DNA of 64,000 nt. It comes from Anaerococcus vaginimassiliensis (GTDB lineage: Bacteria; Bacillota; Clostridia; Tissierellales; Peptoniphilaceae). A model generated the notes under the pieces. It was not told where the DNA came from, made no database searches, and was given only the letters and a program-made list of their open reading frames with translations. A program made the position numbers and the translations under genes. Positions 31,831 through 41,442 of the stretch are shown here, in pieces; within the stretch, counting starts at the first letter, position 1; each line of letters starts with the position of its first letter. The DNA lies in assembly GCF_900626155.1 (NCBI RefSeq), contig NZ_LR130844.1, positions 476,191 through 540,190 on the forward strand. The letters are read 5' to 3'.

Positions 31831-33936
31831 TTAGAATATATTTCTCAATTCCTTTTCAAATTCAGATATATTTTTATATGCCTTTTTTGTTTTTGCTAGA
31901 TTGTCCATGATATTATTTTTTATATCTTCTCTCTTTTCCATTGAATACAAAGCCACTTCCAGATTTTTTAGGACTTTCATAGACAGATTATTAGAATTTT
32001 TAAGCTCTGATTTTATTAGGTCTTTGGTCTTTTTAGATTTAAGAAATGCCAAGATATAATAAGGATCAGCCTTGTTCTTATCTATTCTTAAAACAAACAA
32101 ATTATCATTAACCAAATATTTATTCCCATCGTCTACTATAGCTGTATTGTAGGGAAATGTTTTGGATATAATTAAATCTCCCTCACTTGCGTAAAACAAA
32201 GAACTAACATCTCCAGCAAAACTCGAATAAGGTCCGCTAACGAATCCCTTGGCAATATTTGAATTTGATAGATATGAAAATCCATCGCAGTCATAACTAA
32301 GTCCTAAATTAAGTAGTTCAGATACAGAATACCCTCTCCTTGCTTGAACTATAAAATCTTTTAGCATATAAATTCTAGTATTGTCTTTTATGATATTTAT
32401 CTCACCAAAAGGATCTTCGCTAACTAGTGAAGCGTCAAAATATCCTTCCTTAAACAAACTATAGTTTCTATCAAAATACCTATAAAGAAGTCTATCTTCC
32501 CTTCTTCCAACCTTTAGAAAAACCTTTTTGTTATCAAAGTTAGTAAGAGAAAATAATGGAAATTTATCCTCTATTGATTTCCTAAAACTAAGGTTTCTTT
32601 CTCTCATGAAATCCTCATAGGTCATAACTAAGAGAGCTTCAGAAAAGCTATTTTCATCAAGAACTTTTTCACAAAGAGATACATCCCCTGATAAATCAAT
32701 TATCCTATCAAAATTAAGATTTTTTATACTAAAATCATCCCTCATAAAAACAAAACCCGGCACAGCCAAAGCCTTTTTCATGAGACTTAGAAGGATAAAC
32801 TCATCATAATCCCCTACTAAAAACGATGAATCAACTAATAAATTCTGCTTTAAGATCAAAGAAAGCTTCTTAATATCATCATCTAAAATTATAAGACAAT
32901 TTCTCCCAGCCTTTAGAACTTCCTTATAAAAACTTAATTCCCCTTCACTTAAATTAATTTTAGAAAATATATAAGGAAAATTTTTAATAATCTCAAGAAT
33001 AATATCCTTAGAAAAACAATAATTAAGCATTTTTATATGTCTTGGGTAGGCTAACTTTATCTTTTCCAGATAGGACCTAGTAGCGCTTGATAAATTGACG
33101 TTAGGTTCTAATGAAAGATATAAAATTGCCATAGTGTGGGCTGGATTTGTAATTTCTCTAAGATTTTCAATAACATAATAATTTTTACAAATGCTATCTA
33201 TAATAAAATTAGGGTATAAATTTTTATCTATATTCTTTAACAATAAAGAAATGAGACTACTAACATCTTTTCTAATCGCTGCTCCATATGGAGGAGGTAC
33301 ATCAACAATCTCTGCCCTATATAAATGAGGAAAGTCTTTTTCATTCAAAAATTTATCAAAAGATTCCTTAACCAAATCGTAAATACTATTTATAACAAGA
33401 AATTTTGGATCAGACACTTCCAAAAGCTCAATCTCCCTATCAAGTGCCCTTAGCTGAGTTTTTATATAGGTTTCATAAGAAAGCTCATCAAGAGATCTTA
33501 GGAAAGAAAAAACTTCTTGTCCATCTCTAGTTACAAATCCATCCAAAAACTCTCCATCAGGAGAAGTTTTGAAAAAATCTGTAACATAAGCTCCTTCAAG
33601 CATCGTATTAGAAAAAAGATTATTGAACCTTGTTATCGCAGGATCAGCCTTAGAAAAAATCCCCTCTTCTAAATTATGGAAAACCCACCAAGGAATAAGC
33701 TCAGACCTCTCAAAAATATCGTAGACATTTCCTCTAAAGTTCTTATACAATCTATAAAAATCCTCATCATCAGTTCTAAGATTCATCGCTAAATATATAT
33801 AAGAGGTTTTAAAATTCTCCTCCCTATATTTTTTATCATCAAAACAAGGAGGCAGACCATTATTAACCCTTTCATCATTCCAAATCAAAAATGAAGACAA
33901 GTGCGAAAATTCTTTTTTTAAAAGCTCATAATTCAT
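31831..33936 (-). CDS. Large orphan protein: possible UDG-like N-terminus with type I specificity-like C-terminus
   Basis: 701 residues, no full-length family recognised. Residues about 1-220 (IWNDERVNNGLPPCFDD, LAMNLR, AYVTDFFKTSP, DPKFLVINSIYDLV, VPPPYGAAIRKDV) suggest a uracil-DNA-glycosylase-superfamily fold. Residues about 530-701 (FIVQARRGYSVSELL, FYASEGDLIISKTFPY, YYILAFLKSKKTKDLI, IKNNIMDNLAKTKKAYKNISEFEKEL) look like the target-recognition half and following coiled coil of a type I HsdS or BREX-type methylase. The middle has no NPPY or DPPY motif. No restriction or methylase gene is adjacent. DNA binding is inferred; function is unknown. Confidence 0.7.
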   Translation of the reverse strand: MNYELLKKEFSHLSSFLIWNDERVNNGLPPCFDDKKYREENFKTSYIYLAMNLRTDDEDFYRLYKNFRGNVYDIFERSELIPWWVFHNLEEGIFSKADPAITRFNNLFSNTMLEGAYVTDFFKTSPDGEFLDGFVTRDGQEVFSFLRSLDELSYETYIKTQLRALDREIELLEVSDPKFLVINSIYDLVKESFDKFLNEKDFPHLYRAEIVDVPPPYGAAIRKDVSSLISLLLKNIDKNLYPNFIIDSICKNYYVIENLREITNPAHTMAILYLSLEPNVNLSSATRSYLEKIKLAYPRHIKMLNYCFSKDIILEIIKNFPYIFSKINLSEGELSFYKEVLKAGRNCLIILDDDIKKLSLILKQNLLVDSSFLVGDYDEFILLSLMKKALAVPGFVFMRDDFSIKNLNFDRIIDLSGDVSLCEKVLDENSFSEALLVMTYEDFMRERNLSFRKSIEDKFPLFSLTNFDNKKVFLKVGRREDRLLYRYFDRNYSLFKEGYFDASLVSEDPFGEINIIKDNTRIYMLKDFIVQARRGYSVSELLNLGLSYDCDGFSYLSNSNIAKGFVSGPYSSFAGDVSSLFYASEGDLIISKTFPYNTAIVDDGNKYLVNDNLFVLRIDKNKADPYYILAFLKSKKTKDLIKSELKNSNNLSMKVLKNLEVALYSMEKREDIKNNIMDNLAKTKKAYKNISEFEKELRNIF

Positions 33937-34176
33937 AGCCCCTCCTAAGTAAATCTATATTATAATTATACAATATCAATCAGAAAAATACGGGTATTCT
34001 ATTACTCTAAATATTTTGATTATTTAAATTAAAAGTCTTCAAAGACCAAAATATATAAACACAAGCACCAATTACAAGTAAAAGCACCCCTAGATAAGGG
34101 TAATTTAATACTCTGAAAAATTTGATTGGTAATGATATATTTAATTCATATAATAAATATATTTTAAGGAGAAATT
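33937..34176. other. Intergenic region before the surface-protein gene
   Basis: AT-rich 240 bp. On the minus strand a startless open stretch (about 34165-34012) encodes a hydrophobic run (GVLLLVIGACVYIFW) followed by a stop, possibly the tail of a lost membrane protein. The promoter of the surface protein probably lies in the last 60 bp; AAGGAG precedes its ATG. Confidence 0.35.
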
Positions 34177-36345
34177 ATGAAAAATTCAAGAAAAATTGTA
34201 GTTGGATCTGCTTTAATACTAGCTCTATCATTTAGTACTATAGCAAATAGTATTTCTTATGCAGAAGAAGATCCACTAAAAAATGTTGAAACTAATGAAG
34301 TCGAAACAAACGAAGAAAATAATGAAAATCTTATAGAAGCTCCTAATGAAGAGTTAAAAGAAGATGTTACTGTAGAAAATACTGAAGAAGATGAAGAAAC
34401 CGAAGATATTGATCAAAAAAATGAATCAACTGAACCTAAATCAGAAGAATCAAATGGTAAGGTTTATACAGAATCAGACTATGACGAAAATTATAGTAGA
34501 ATAGATGAATACCGCTATAAATATAGAGATCAATTTAATGATGATAAGATAATTTTTGAAGAAGAAAGCTACAACGAAGCTAAGGCTTATGAAAAATCAG
34601 AAGAATATCAAAAAAATAATCCATACAACAAAATTCAAAACATCAAAGAAATAGAAGAAAACAAGAGAGTAGAGAAATTTGACGAAAATCTGGATATCGG
34701 ATTTGGTGATGGAGTAATTGCGAAAAATTCATCAGGACTTCTAAATGATTTTATTAAGTTTAATTATAAAAATGAACAAGATCATTTAGATGATGTTAAT
34801 AATAAAAGGCACTTCTCAATCAGTTTTGATGACGAGAACTTTGATCCAAGCAAAGTTGGAGATTATGAAATAAAAGCTAGAGTTATGTCTTACTATTCTA
34901 ACGATTCAATTAACGCTACTGCATCAATTGGTGACATTGTAGAAAACTTCATTAGAATTAGAGTAGTTAATGACGGCAATGACAGGATTATGTATAATAG
35001 TGTTGAGGAAGCCAAAGATGCTGCTAAAGAAGCTATTAACTCAAGTAGTGATTTCAATAATTACACCATCTTCAAAGACGGAAATAAATACAGCTATAGT
35101 TTATCATACTATGACAGAAATGAAGATTATAAGAAACCTAAAGAAGAACTAGACAAAGACTACGAATCCTATCAAAATTATATAAAATCTGGTAAAGAAT
35201 TTCAAAACACTTTCAAAGAAGATATGCATAAGTACGATGAAGAATCTCAAAAATATATAAAATCTTATAACTATAATTCTGGTCAAATAACAGAACCTCT
35301 AAGTAGAGAAGAATTTGAAGAAAAATACCCTAGTGGTAATCCTTTCGGTGAAGGAATTATAGCTCAGAAGAACTTCGCATATGCAATTATGAATAAACTA
35401 AATCTTTTACCTCAATATGACTACAAAAACGAAAGCTTAAATGAAAAGGTAAGTATAGAAGATTTTGCTGAAATAAATATATACAACGCTGATCTAGAAG
35501 TAGGGAATAAGCTTCCTCACTTAAAGAAACTTGTAGAGTTTAACTTCTTAAAAGAAGGTCCAAGAGTAAATTATAGTTGGGACCCTGATTCTATCGATAC
35601 TAATAAATTAGGCAAACAAAATCTTGACGTCAAATTCACTTACTGGAATGCTCAAGGTCAAGAGGAAGAGTTAACTAAAACAATTGTAATAAATATAGTT
35701 GATAGTAGTAAACAAGACCCTGATACAGAAGAAGTTCTAGATAAAAAAGGTCTTGAGAAAGAAATTTCCGAAGAAACTAATATAAATCCTAATGAGTTTA
35801 CAGAAGAAAGTTACCAAAATTATAAAGCCTTGCTAGCATCAGCTAAAGATCTTTTAAACAAAAAAGATGTCAAACAAGAAGAAATAGACAAGGCATTAGA
35901 AGAACTAAAAGAATCTAGGAAAAATCTTGTTAAAGTTGATATTGGCAAAGAAGATGAAGATAACAAAAACAATGATAACAAAAAAGAAAATTCTAATTTC
36001 GATTTCCCAATTTTTGCTACTGAGTCTGAGGCAAGGAAAGCTGCTGAAGAGTATCTTGTAGATAGTAAGGATTTTGATTCTTATACCATCAAAAAAACAG
36101 ATGACGGTAAATATTATTATGAATTATCTAGAAAAGATAAGAAAATAAGCGATAATAAAGTTGCTAACAAAACTAGCAAGGAAGAGGATCAAACTAAATC
36201 TAAAGAAAAAGAAATTAAGCCAGTAAAAGTTAGCGAAATAAAAAAATCATCTAACGTAAAAACTGGTATTACTGGACTTTCTGGAGTTGTTGGTGTATTT
36301 GTAGCCGCTGTTGGTGGATATTTATTTACAAAGAAAAACAAATAA
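34177..36345 (+). CDS. Cell-wall-anchored surface protein with FIVAR domain and repeated 40-residue module
   Basis: 722 residues. Signal sequence (about 1-29), an acidic Glu/Asn-rich segment (to about 90), a Tyr-rich charged region, two copies of a short module (near 271-311: VEEAKDAAKEAI...FNNYTIFKDGNKYSYSLS; near 616-655: SEARKAAEEYL...FDSYTIKKTDDGKYYYELS), and a FIVAR three-helix domain (about 525-588). The C-terminus has NVKTG, a hydrophobic helix and TKKNK, a sortase-type anchor in which the usual LPxTG is replaced. Probably binds host or matrix components; the ligand is unknown. Confidence 0.82.
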   Translation: MKNSRKIVVGSALILALSFSTIANSISYAEEDPLKNVETNEVETNEENNENLIEAPNEELKEDVTVENTEEDEETEDIDQKNESTEPKSEESNGKVYTESDYDENYSRIDEYRYKYRDQFNDDKIIFEEESYNEAKAYEKSEEYQKNNPYNKIQNIKEIEENKRVEKFDENLDIGFGDGVIAKNSSGLLNDFIKFNYKNEQDHLDDVNNKRHFSISFDDENFDPSKVGDYEIKARVMSYYSNDSINATASIGDIVENFIRIRVVNDGNDRIMYNSVEEAKDAAKEAINSSSDFNNYTIFKDGNKYSYSLSYYDRNEDYKKPKEELDKDYESYQNYIKSGKEFQNTFKEDMHKYDEESQKYIKSYNYNSGQITEPLSREEFEEKYPSGNPFGEGIIAQKNFAYAIMNKLNLLPQYDYKNESLNEKVSIEDFAEINIYNADLEVGNKLPHLKKLVEFNFLKEGPRVNYSWDPDSIDTNKLGKQNLDVKFTYWNAQGQEEELTKTIVINIVDSSKQDPDTEEVLDKKGLEKEISEETNINPNEFTEESYQNYKALLASAKDLLNKKDVKQEEIDKALEELKESRKNLVKVDIGKEDEDNKNNDNKKENSNFDFPIFATESEARKAAEEYLVDSKDFDSYTIKKTDDGKYYYELSRKDKKISDNKVANKTSKEEDQTKSKEKEIKPVKVSEIKKSSNVKTGITGLSGVVGVFVAAVGGYLFTKKNK

Positions 36346-36370
36346 AACCCCAATCTTTATATATAATACA

Positions 36371-36396
36371 AAAACCCGAGCTAAGCTCGGGCTTTT
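36371..36396. terminator. Bidirectional terminator
   Basis: CCCGAGC-TAA-GCTCGGG with AAAA before and CTTTT after, between the convergent surface-protein and reductase genes. Confidence 0.88.
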
Positions 36397-36403
36397 GTAT
36401 TTC

Positions 36404-37327
36404 TTATTTTGCTCCCCTAATATCTTCCTTGGCGTGGATTAGTTGGGTTACTATCTTGTTATACGGAGTAGCTATATTGTGATTTTTGCCTTTTTCTACT
36501 ACTGCTCCGTTTATAAAGTCTATTTCTGTTTTTCTATTTCTTTTGATTAGGTCTTGATACATTGATGGGTAGTGGTCTTTGGCTTCTTCGGCTGATTTTA
36601 AAATGTAAGCCATCATTTCTTCATAGTCAAGCTTTATTCCTTCTGCCCTTCCTACTTCTGTAAATTCTTTTACTAATTCACCTACGATTTCTTTAGATTC
36701 TTCTGATTCGAAGAATTCTCCTATAGTGCATTCCATAAGAGATGTCATGGAGTTCATTGTTCCATTTACCATTACTTTTCTCCAGATGGCAAACATTACA
36801 TCTTCATCGTATTTGGCACCTAATCCTGCCTTGTCTAAAAGATCTGCAATTTTCTTTCCGTTTTCTTCATCACCGCCGATATTTTGAACATCTATTGTTC
36901 CCTTGCCTGTGATTTCTATTTCTCCTGGTGCATTTAGACCAGCCGCCCAAATTGTAACTCCCATGTTAATTTTATTTTTATCTACAAATTTTTCTAAGAT
37001 TCTTTCATGCCCCATTCCATTTAGTAGGCAAAGAATTTGGGTATCTTTTCCTATTATTCCTTCGATAGATTCCATCATGGATTCTAGGGCCATTGACTTG
37101 GTCATGACTACGACTAGGTCAGCCTTTTTATCTGCTTCTTCTGGCTTCATCGCTTTTATTTTTATTGTATCTTCTACTTTGCCAGAGACTTTGAGACCAT
37201 TTTCGTTGATTTTTCTAATATGATCATCCCAGTAGTCTAAAAGTATTACCTCGCTGTCTGTATTTTTTTGTATATGATAACCAATGGTAGAGCCCATAGC
37301 TCCACTTCCTGCTATATAAACTAACAT
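36404..37327 (-). CDS. Ketopantoate reductase (ApbA/PanE) family oxidoreductase
   Basis: 307 residues. The Rossmann motif is GSGAMGSTIGYHI near residue 7. The conserved NGMGHE stretch and the segment KVMVNGTMNSMTSL, containing the catalytic Lys and Asn, follow. The helical C-terminal domain is normal. The family reduces 2-dehydropantoate to pantoate with NADPH, but many paralogues act on other 2-oxo acids. No pantothenate genes are near, so the specific activity is uncertain. Monocistronic. Confidence 0.85.
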   Translation of the reverse strand: MLVYIAGSGAMGSTIGYHIQKNTDSEVILLDYWDDHIRKINENGLKVSGKVEDTIKIKAMKPEEADKKADLVVVMTKSMALESMMESIEGIIGKDTQILCLLNGMGHERILEKFVDKNKINMGVTIWAAGLNAPGEIEITGKGTIDVQNIGGDEENGKKIADLLDKAGLGAKYDEDVMFAIWRKVMVNGTMNSMTSLMECTIGEFFESEESKEIVGELVKEFTEVGRAEGIKLDYEEMMAYILKSAEEAKDHYPSMYQDLIKRNRKTEIDFINGAVVEKGKNHNIATPYNKIVTQLIHAKEDIRGAK

Positions 37328-37389
37328 ATAATCTCCTTTGTATTTCTAAAAGTTTCTACTCTTAGTTTATACCCAGAAAGTGAGATTTT

Positions 37390-37950
37390 TCAAAGTCCTA
37401 GGACAATCCCAAGTACCGCTCCTGCGATAATTATAAAAATAGGATTTATTTTCTTAAATTTTAGTAAAACAGTCAAAAATACTGCAAATATAATCATAGG
37501 TATTGGTTTTATGAGAGAAAATATATTCATACTAGCCCTAAAGGCTTCTATATTAAATAAGGTCGCAAGTAAAACAGAGCTCATTGCTCCTAAGATTAGT
37601 CCCGCAGTTGCAGGCCTTAGAGTAACAAAGGCATCTTTTACAATTTGTGATGACTTAAATTTATCCATGGCTCTCGCTATTAATAAAATGATAATAACAG
37701 GGCCTGTTATTAATGATATTGTGGCTAAGATGCCCCCCCAAAATCCATAAGCGTTGATTCCGGCATAGGTTGACATGTTTATTCCGATAGCGCCAGGTGT
37801 TGATTCAGATACAGCTATCATATCCAAAAGCTCTTCACTAGAAAAATATCCAAACTTCTCCCCTAGCTCATACAAGAAAGGAATTGTCGCCATCCCTCCT
37901 CCTACCGCAAATATCCCAACCTTAAAAAACTCCCATACTAATCTAAGCAT
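37390..37950 (-). CDS. Chromate transporter family protein, second half-unit
   Basis: 186 residues, a half-size ChrA-type protein with five to six hydrophobic segments and the N-terminal signature FFKVGIFAVGGGMATIPFLYE, then SESTPGAIGINMSTYAG. Half-size pairs work as a heterodimer equivalent to full-length ChrA, an anion exporter. The physiological anion in anaerobes is unknown. It overlaps the upstream half-unit by 8 bp. Confidence 0.9.
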   Translation of the reverse strand: MLRLVWEFFKVGIFAVGGGMATIPFLYELGEKFGYFSSEELLDMIAVSESTPGAIGINMSTYAGINAYGFWGGILATISLITGPVIIILLIARAMDKFKSSQIVKDAFVTLRPATAGLILGAMSSVLLATLFNIEAFRASMNIFSLIKPIPMIIFAVFLTVLLKFKKINPIFIIIAGAVLGIVLGL

Positions 37951-38482
37951 TAATATTTCTCCTTCCTAGTAGTATTCCAAAGATAGCCACACTTATTACG
38001 ATTATTATTGGAGAAATAGACAAGAAAGCGATAGCTATAGAAGTCAAAAGAAAAATCATAAACTTTATCTTGGTATTGGCATTTTTTTTGACCATATTTA
38101 TAACAGAATAAAAGACCAAAGCACAAACTGCAACCCTAATTCCAACAAAGGCGTGCTGAATTATGACAAGGTGGCTAAAGCTTTTTAAAAATTTGGCAAT
38201 TATATTAATAATAATTATAGATGGTGTAATAAATCCGAGACTTGCAACTATGCCTCCAATATTACCACAAACCTTGTATCCACAAAATGTAGATGTATTT
38301 ATGGCAATGATGCCTGGAGTAGATTGACCGATAGCATAATAATCTAGAATTTCTTCATGAGTTGCCCGTTTCTTATCTTCCACAACCTCTCTTTCCAAAA
38401 GAGGTAACATAGCATATCCTCCACCAAAGGTGAAAAGACCCAGTTTAGCAAAAGTTAAATAAAGTTCTAATAGTTTATTCAT
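37943..38482 (-). CDS. Chromate transporter family protein, first half-unit
   Basis: 179 residues, paralogous to its downstream partner: FAKLGLFTFGGGYAMLPLLERE and GQSTPGIIAINTSTFCG occupy the same positions. It has six predicted membrane segments. The two genes form an operon with an 8-bp overlap, the usual arrangement of short-chain ChrA pairs with opposite membrane orientation. ATG 38482 is preceded by AAGGAGTACAT. Confidence 0.9.
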   Translation of the reverse strand: MNKLLELYLTFAKLGLFTFGGGYAMLPLLEREVVEDKKRATHEEILDYYAIGQSTPGIIAINTSTFCGYKVCGNIGGIVASLGFITPSIIIINIIAKFLKSFSHLVIIQHAFVGIRVAVCALVFYSVINMVKKNANTKIKFMIFLLTSIAIAFLSISPIIIVISVAIFGILLGRRNINA

Positions 38483-38600
38483 ATGTACTCCTTAATCCTA
38501 ATTATATAATAAAACGTACTTTAGGAAAAGGAGGATCCTCCTATGGTATAATGGAGCTAACAATAGTTTCTAATAAGTAGATAAAATAGAAAGGAATGAA

Positions 38601-39266
38601 ATGAAATCCCTAATATTTGATATAGATGGAACAGTGCTTGACTCCATGCACATATGGATAGAGCCAATGGATAAGATTTTTGCAAAATATAATTTTAAAT
38701 TAAACGACTTGCCTAAAGAGAAAAAAGGTGAGATTGAGGCTCTTCCATTCGAAGCCATGTGTGAGTTTATAGCGAAAAATGTAGCTTATGATATGAGTAA
38801 GGATGAGGTTATTAAATATTTCGTAGACAATTTGGAAAATGCCTATAGAAACGACCTTCTTCCAAAAGATGGTGCGGTAGATTTTATAAAAGATTTAAAA
38901 AAAGCTGGTTACAAGATTTCTGTGGCATCATCTACTGATTATGTCTACTTGGAACCTGCTCTAAAGCGAATCGGAATATATGACTGTTTCGACTTTTTTG
39001 CAACGCCTGATATTACAAAAATGAAAAAATCAGATGATAGTTATTGGAAGTATTCTATTGATAAACACAAGAAAAATCCAGAAGATATAGTCTTATTTGA
39101 TGATGCTTTATACGCAATTAAGGCATCCAAGAAATCAGGTATAAAGACAATTGGAGTTAAAGATTTCCCTTGGAATGAAAATGAGTGGGAGCATATAAAA
39201 AATGAAGCCGATATATTCACTGATAAGATAAAAGATATTAGTATAGATGATATAGAAAATTTATAA
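38601..39266 (+). CDS. HAD-superfamily hydrolase, beta-phosphoglucomutase/phosphatase-like
   Basis: 221 residues. Motif I is FDIDGTVLDSM (Asp7, Asp9), a helical cap follows (about 18-90), motif II is VASSTDY, motif III is a Lys in TKMKKSDDSYW, and motif IV is LFDDALYAIKASKKSGIKTIGV. Subfamily IA with a cap of phosphatase or phosphomutase type. The substrate cannot be assigned. Monocistronic with AAAGGAATGAA before the ATG and a -10-like TATAAT near 38547. Confidence 0.85.
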   Translation: MKSLIFDIDGTVLDSMHIWIEPMDKIFAKYNFKLNDLPKEKKGEIEALPFEAMCEFIAKNVAYDMSKDEVIKYFVDNLENAYRNDLLPKDGAVDFIKDLKKAGYKISVASSTDYVYLEPALKRIGIYDCFDFFATPDITKMKKSDDSYWKYSIDKHKKNPEDIVLFDDALYAIKASKKSGIKTIGVKDFPWNENEWEHIKNEADIFTDKIKDISIDDIENL

Positions 39267-39271
39267 GTCAA

Positions 39272-39307
39272 AAAAATCCTAGCCCAAATTAAAGGGTTAG
39301 GATTTTT
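39272..39307. terminator. Bidirectional terminator
   Basis: AAAAATCCTAGCCC pairs with GGGTTAGGATTTTT (one G-U) between convergent HAD and MATE genes. Confidence 0.87.
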
Positions 39308-39330
39308 CTCTTGTAATGTAATTTTAGCTA

Positions 39331-40683
39331 TTAGTCCGAAGTTTTTTCTTCGAGCTTTTTGACCTTTTTTCTTAACAGAATAAGGCTTAAGATTCCCTTG
39401 AAATTTGATGTCAAGCTCATAGATATCCATACGCCGTGAACCCCTAATATCGGCATTAGAATAAGGGATATTGGAATCCTGGATGTATTCATAACAAGAC
39501 CAATGATTGCTGGAGTCTTGGTATCTGATAGTCCATTGAAGGCTCCTGCAAGTCCTATTTCTGTAGCCATCATGAGCTGACTTAGGGAAAGAATTAATAG
39601 ATAGTCTGAGCCAAGCTTAATTGCCTCGCTATCTTCTGGTGTAAAGATTGTAAATAGTCCATGTCTAAAGACAAATAAAAATAAACTTGCTACAAGACCT
39701 ATACCCATTACAAGTTTTAAACTAACTTTTATGACTTCTATAACTCTCTTAAACTTCTTTGCTCCGTAGTTTTGCCCAACCAAGGCTTGGATTCCAACTT
39801 GGATACCCTCAGTTGTATTCCATGAGATTGATTCTAGTTGCGCTCCAATAGATGCAACAGCAACCGGTACAGGTCCAAAACTTGCCATAAATCTATTAAG
39901 AATCATAGATATAGCTGCATGAAAACCACTTAGAACTCCTGCTGGTAGACCCAACTTAAATATTTCAATTTGCCAATTTTCCCTATAGTCAATTCTTGTA
40001 ATAGCCTTTTTTATCAGACCATCCTTACTTAATGTTACAAGTAAAAAAGCAATTGTAACAAGGATTTGACTTAGGATAGTAGCTATCGCAGCTCCCTTTA
40101 TGCCAAGGGCAGGCATTATCCCAAAACCGAAGATAAGCAAAGGATCTAGCACCATATTAGCGACAAGACCAATAGCATTTATCTTAAAAGGTGTTAGAGA
40201 ATCTCCAAGAGCTGTAAAAGATTGGGAGAACATTGGATTTATAAAGAAAAAGATCATCCCGCATCCTACGATAAATAAATACTCTTTGGCAAAAACTTCA
40301 GCAGCTTCTCCTAGCTTGTAGGCTTCTATGAATATATTTCTAATCAAAAGTACAAAAATAGTAAATACAAAACCTATAATAAGCGCTTGGATCATGCCGT
40401 TATTTATAACTCTAACCGTTTCCTTCTCATTCCCCTGACCAAAAGATTGAGATGCATATACTCCAGTACCAACTTTAGAAATAAGTCCCAAAGAATTAGC
40501 AATCCAAAATACAAATCCTGCAATTCCTACTCCAGCAACTGCATCTGTTCCAAGTTTTGCTATCCAAATCGTATCTACAAATCCATAAGCTATTTGAATA
40601 AAAGCAGTCAAAGCAAGGGGTATAGAAAGTTTGACCAAAGTTTGCCAAATATCTCCCTTAGTTAAATCTAATTTCTGGTTCAT
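39331..40683 (-). CDS. MATE family multidrug/cation antiporter
   Basis: 450 residues with twelve hydrophobic segments in two six-helix halves. The start (GDIWQTLVKLSIPLALTAFIQIAYGFVDTIWIAKLG) has the Pro and Asp pattern of bacterial NorM/DinF-type MATE proteins. It exports cationic drugs or metabolites using a Na+ or H+ gradient; the substrate is unknown. Monocistronic, AAGGAGGG ahead of the ATG. Confidence 0.92.
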   Translation of the reverse strand: MNQKLDLTKGDIWQTLVKLSIPLALTAFIQIAYGFVDTIWIAKLGTDAVAGVGIAGFVFWIANSLGLISKVGTGVYASQSFGQGNEKETVRVINNGMIQALIIGFVFTIFVLLIRNIFIEAYKLGEAAEVFAKEYLFIVGCGMIFFFINPMFSQSFTALGDSLTPFKINAIGLVANMVLDPLLIFGFGIMPALGIKGAAIATILSQILVTIAFLLVTLSKDGLIKKAITRIDYRENWQIEIFKLGLPAGVLSGFHAAISMILNRFMASFGPVPVAVASIGAQLESISWNTTEGIQVGIQALVGQNYGAKKFKRVIEVIKVSLKLVMGIGLVASLFLFVFRHGLFTIFTPEDSEAIKLGSDYLLILSLSQLMMATEIGLAGAFNGLSDTKTPAIIGLVMNTSRIPISLILMPILGVHGVWISMSLTSNFKGILSLILLRKKVKKLEEKTSD

Positions 40684-40811
40684 AAACCCTCCTTTCCATT
40701 TATCTATATTTCATACAAATTTCATAATATCTAACTATTGAACAACTATTTTCCCTACTTGTCAAAGTCTTTTGCCATATTTTTATGCTTTTCTCATACT
40801 TTTATAAATAG

Positions 40812-40817
40812 TATAGT
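40812..40817 (+). promoter_or_regulatory. -10-like element abutting the acetyltransferase start
   Basis: TATAGT seven bases before ATG 40825 would place +1 within a base of the initiation codon. No ribosome site is visible before that ATG, so a leaderless message is possible. The -35 is weak. Confidence 0.35.
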
Positions 40818-40824
40818 GTATTTT

Positions 40825-41442
40825 ATGAAAACACAAAGAGAAAATATGTTAGAAGAAAAACTTTATATGGTAGATGATGACCTAAAAGAAAGACTTTATA
40901 GGGCAAGAAGAATCCTTCAAAAGTTAAATAAAGCTATCACTAGAGAAGAAATCCAAGAAATTGCAAGAGAACTTTTCGCTAAATTCGGAGATTCCTCAAT
41001 CACACCTCCCTTTAGGTGCGATTATGGGTCAAATATCTATATAGGTGACAATTCCTATTTTAATTACAACACTTCCTTAGTAGATGTAGCAGAAATTAGA
41101 ATTGGCGATAATGTCTTGTTAGGGCCCGATTGTGGATTTTATACAGCAGAGCATCCTATTGATCCTTACGTTAGAAAAGTAGGAGTAGAATTTGCTAGAA
41201 AAATAATAGTAGAAGATGACGTGTGGATTGGAGGTCATTCAGTTATAACATCTGGAGTTACAATTGGCAAAGGATCAATAATAGGAGCAGGATCAGTTGT
41301 AACGAAAAATATCCCAAGTGGAGTAATAGCTTTTGGCAACCCTTGTAAGGTCTATAGAAAGATAGATAAAAAAGATCGTGATTACTGGATGAAGAAACTA
41401 AACGACTTCTGCGATTCGTACCCTGACTTAGTTTCGGAATAG
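40825..41442 (+). CDS. Maltose/galactoside O-acetyltransferase family protein
   Basis: 205 residues from ATG 40825, where MKTQRENMLEEKLYMVDDD aligns with the usual family start; ATG 40846 (after AAAGAGA) is an alternative, and 40738 adds unrelated hydrophobic residues. An N-terminal helical domain precedes a left-handed beta helix of hexapeptide repeats (IYIGDNSYF, IRIGDNVLLGPD, IIVEDDVWIGGHSVI, VTIGKGSIIGAGSVVTKNIP). The catalytic His lies in FYTAEHPIDP. It acetylates sugars from acetyl-CoA, probably as detoxification. Confidence 0.9.
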   Translation: MKTQRENMLEEKLYMVDDDLKERLYRARRILQKLNKAITREEIQEIARELFAKFGDSSITPPFRCDYGSNIYIGDNSYFNYNTSLVDVAEIRIGDNVLLGPDCGFYTAEHPIDPYVRKVGVEFARKIIVEDDVWIGGHSVITSGVTIGKGSIIGAGSVVTKNIPSGVIAFGNPCKVYRKIDKKDRDYWMKKLNDFCDSYPDLVSE

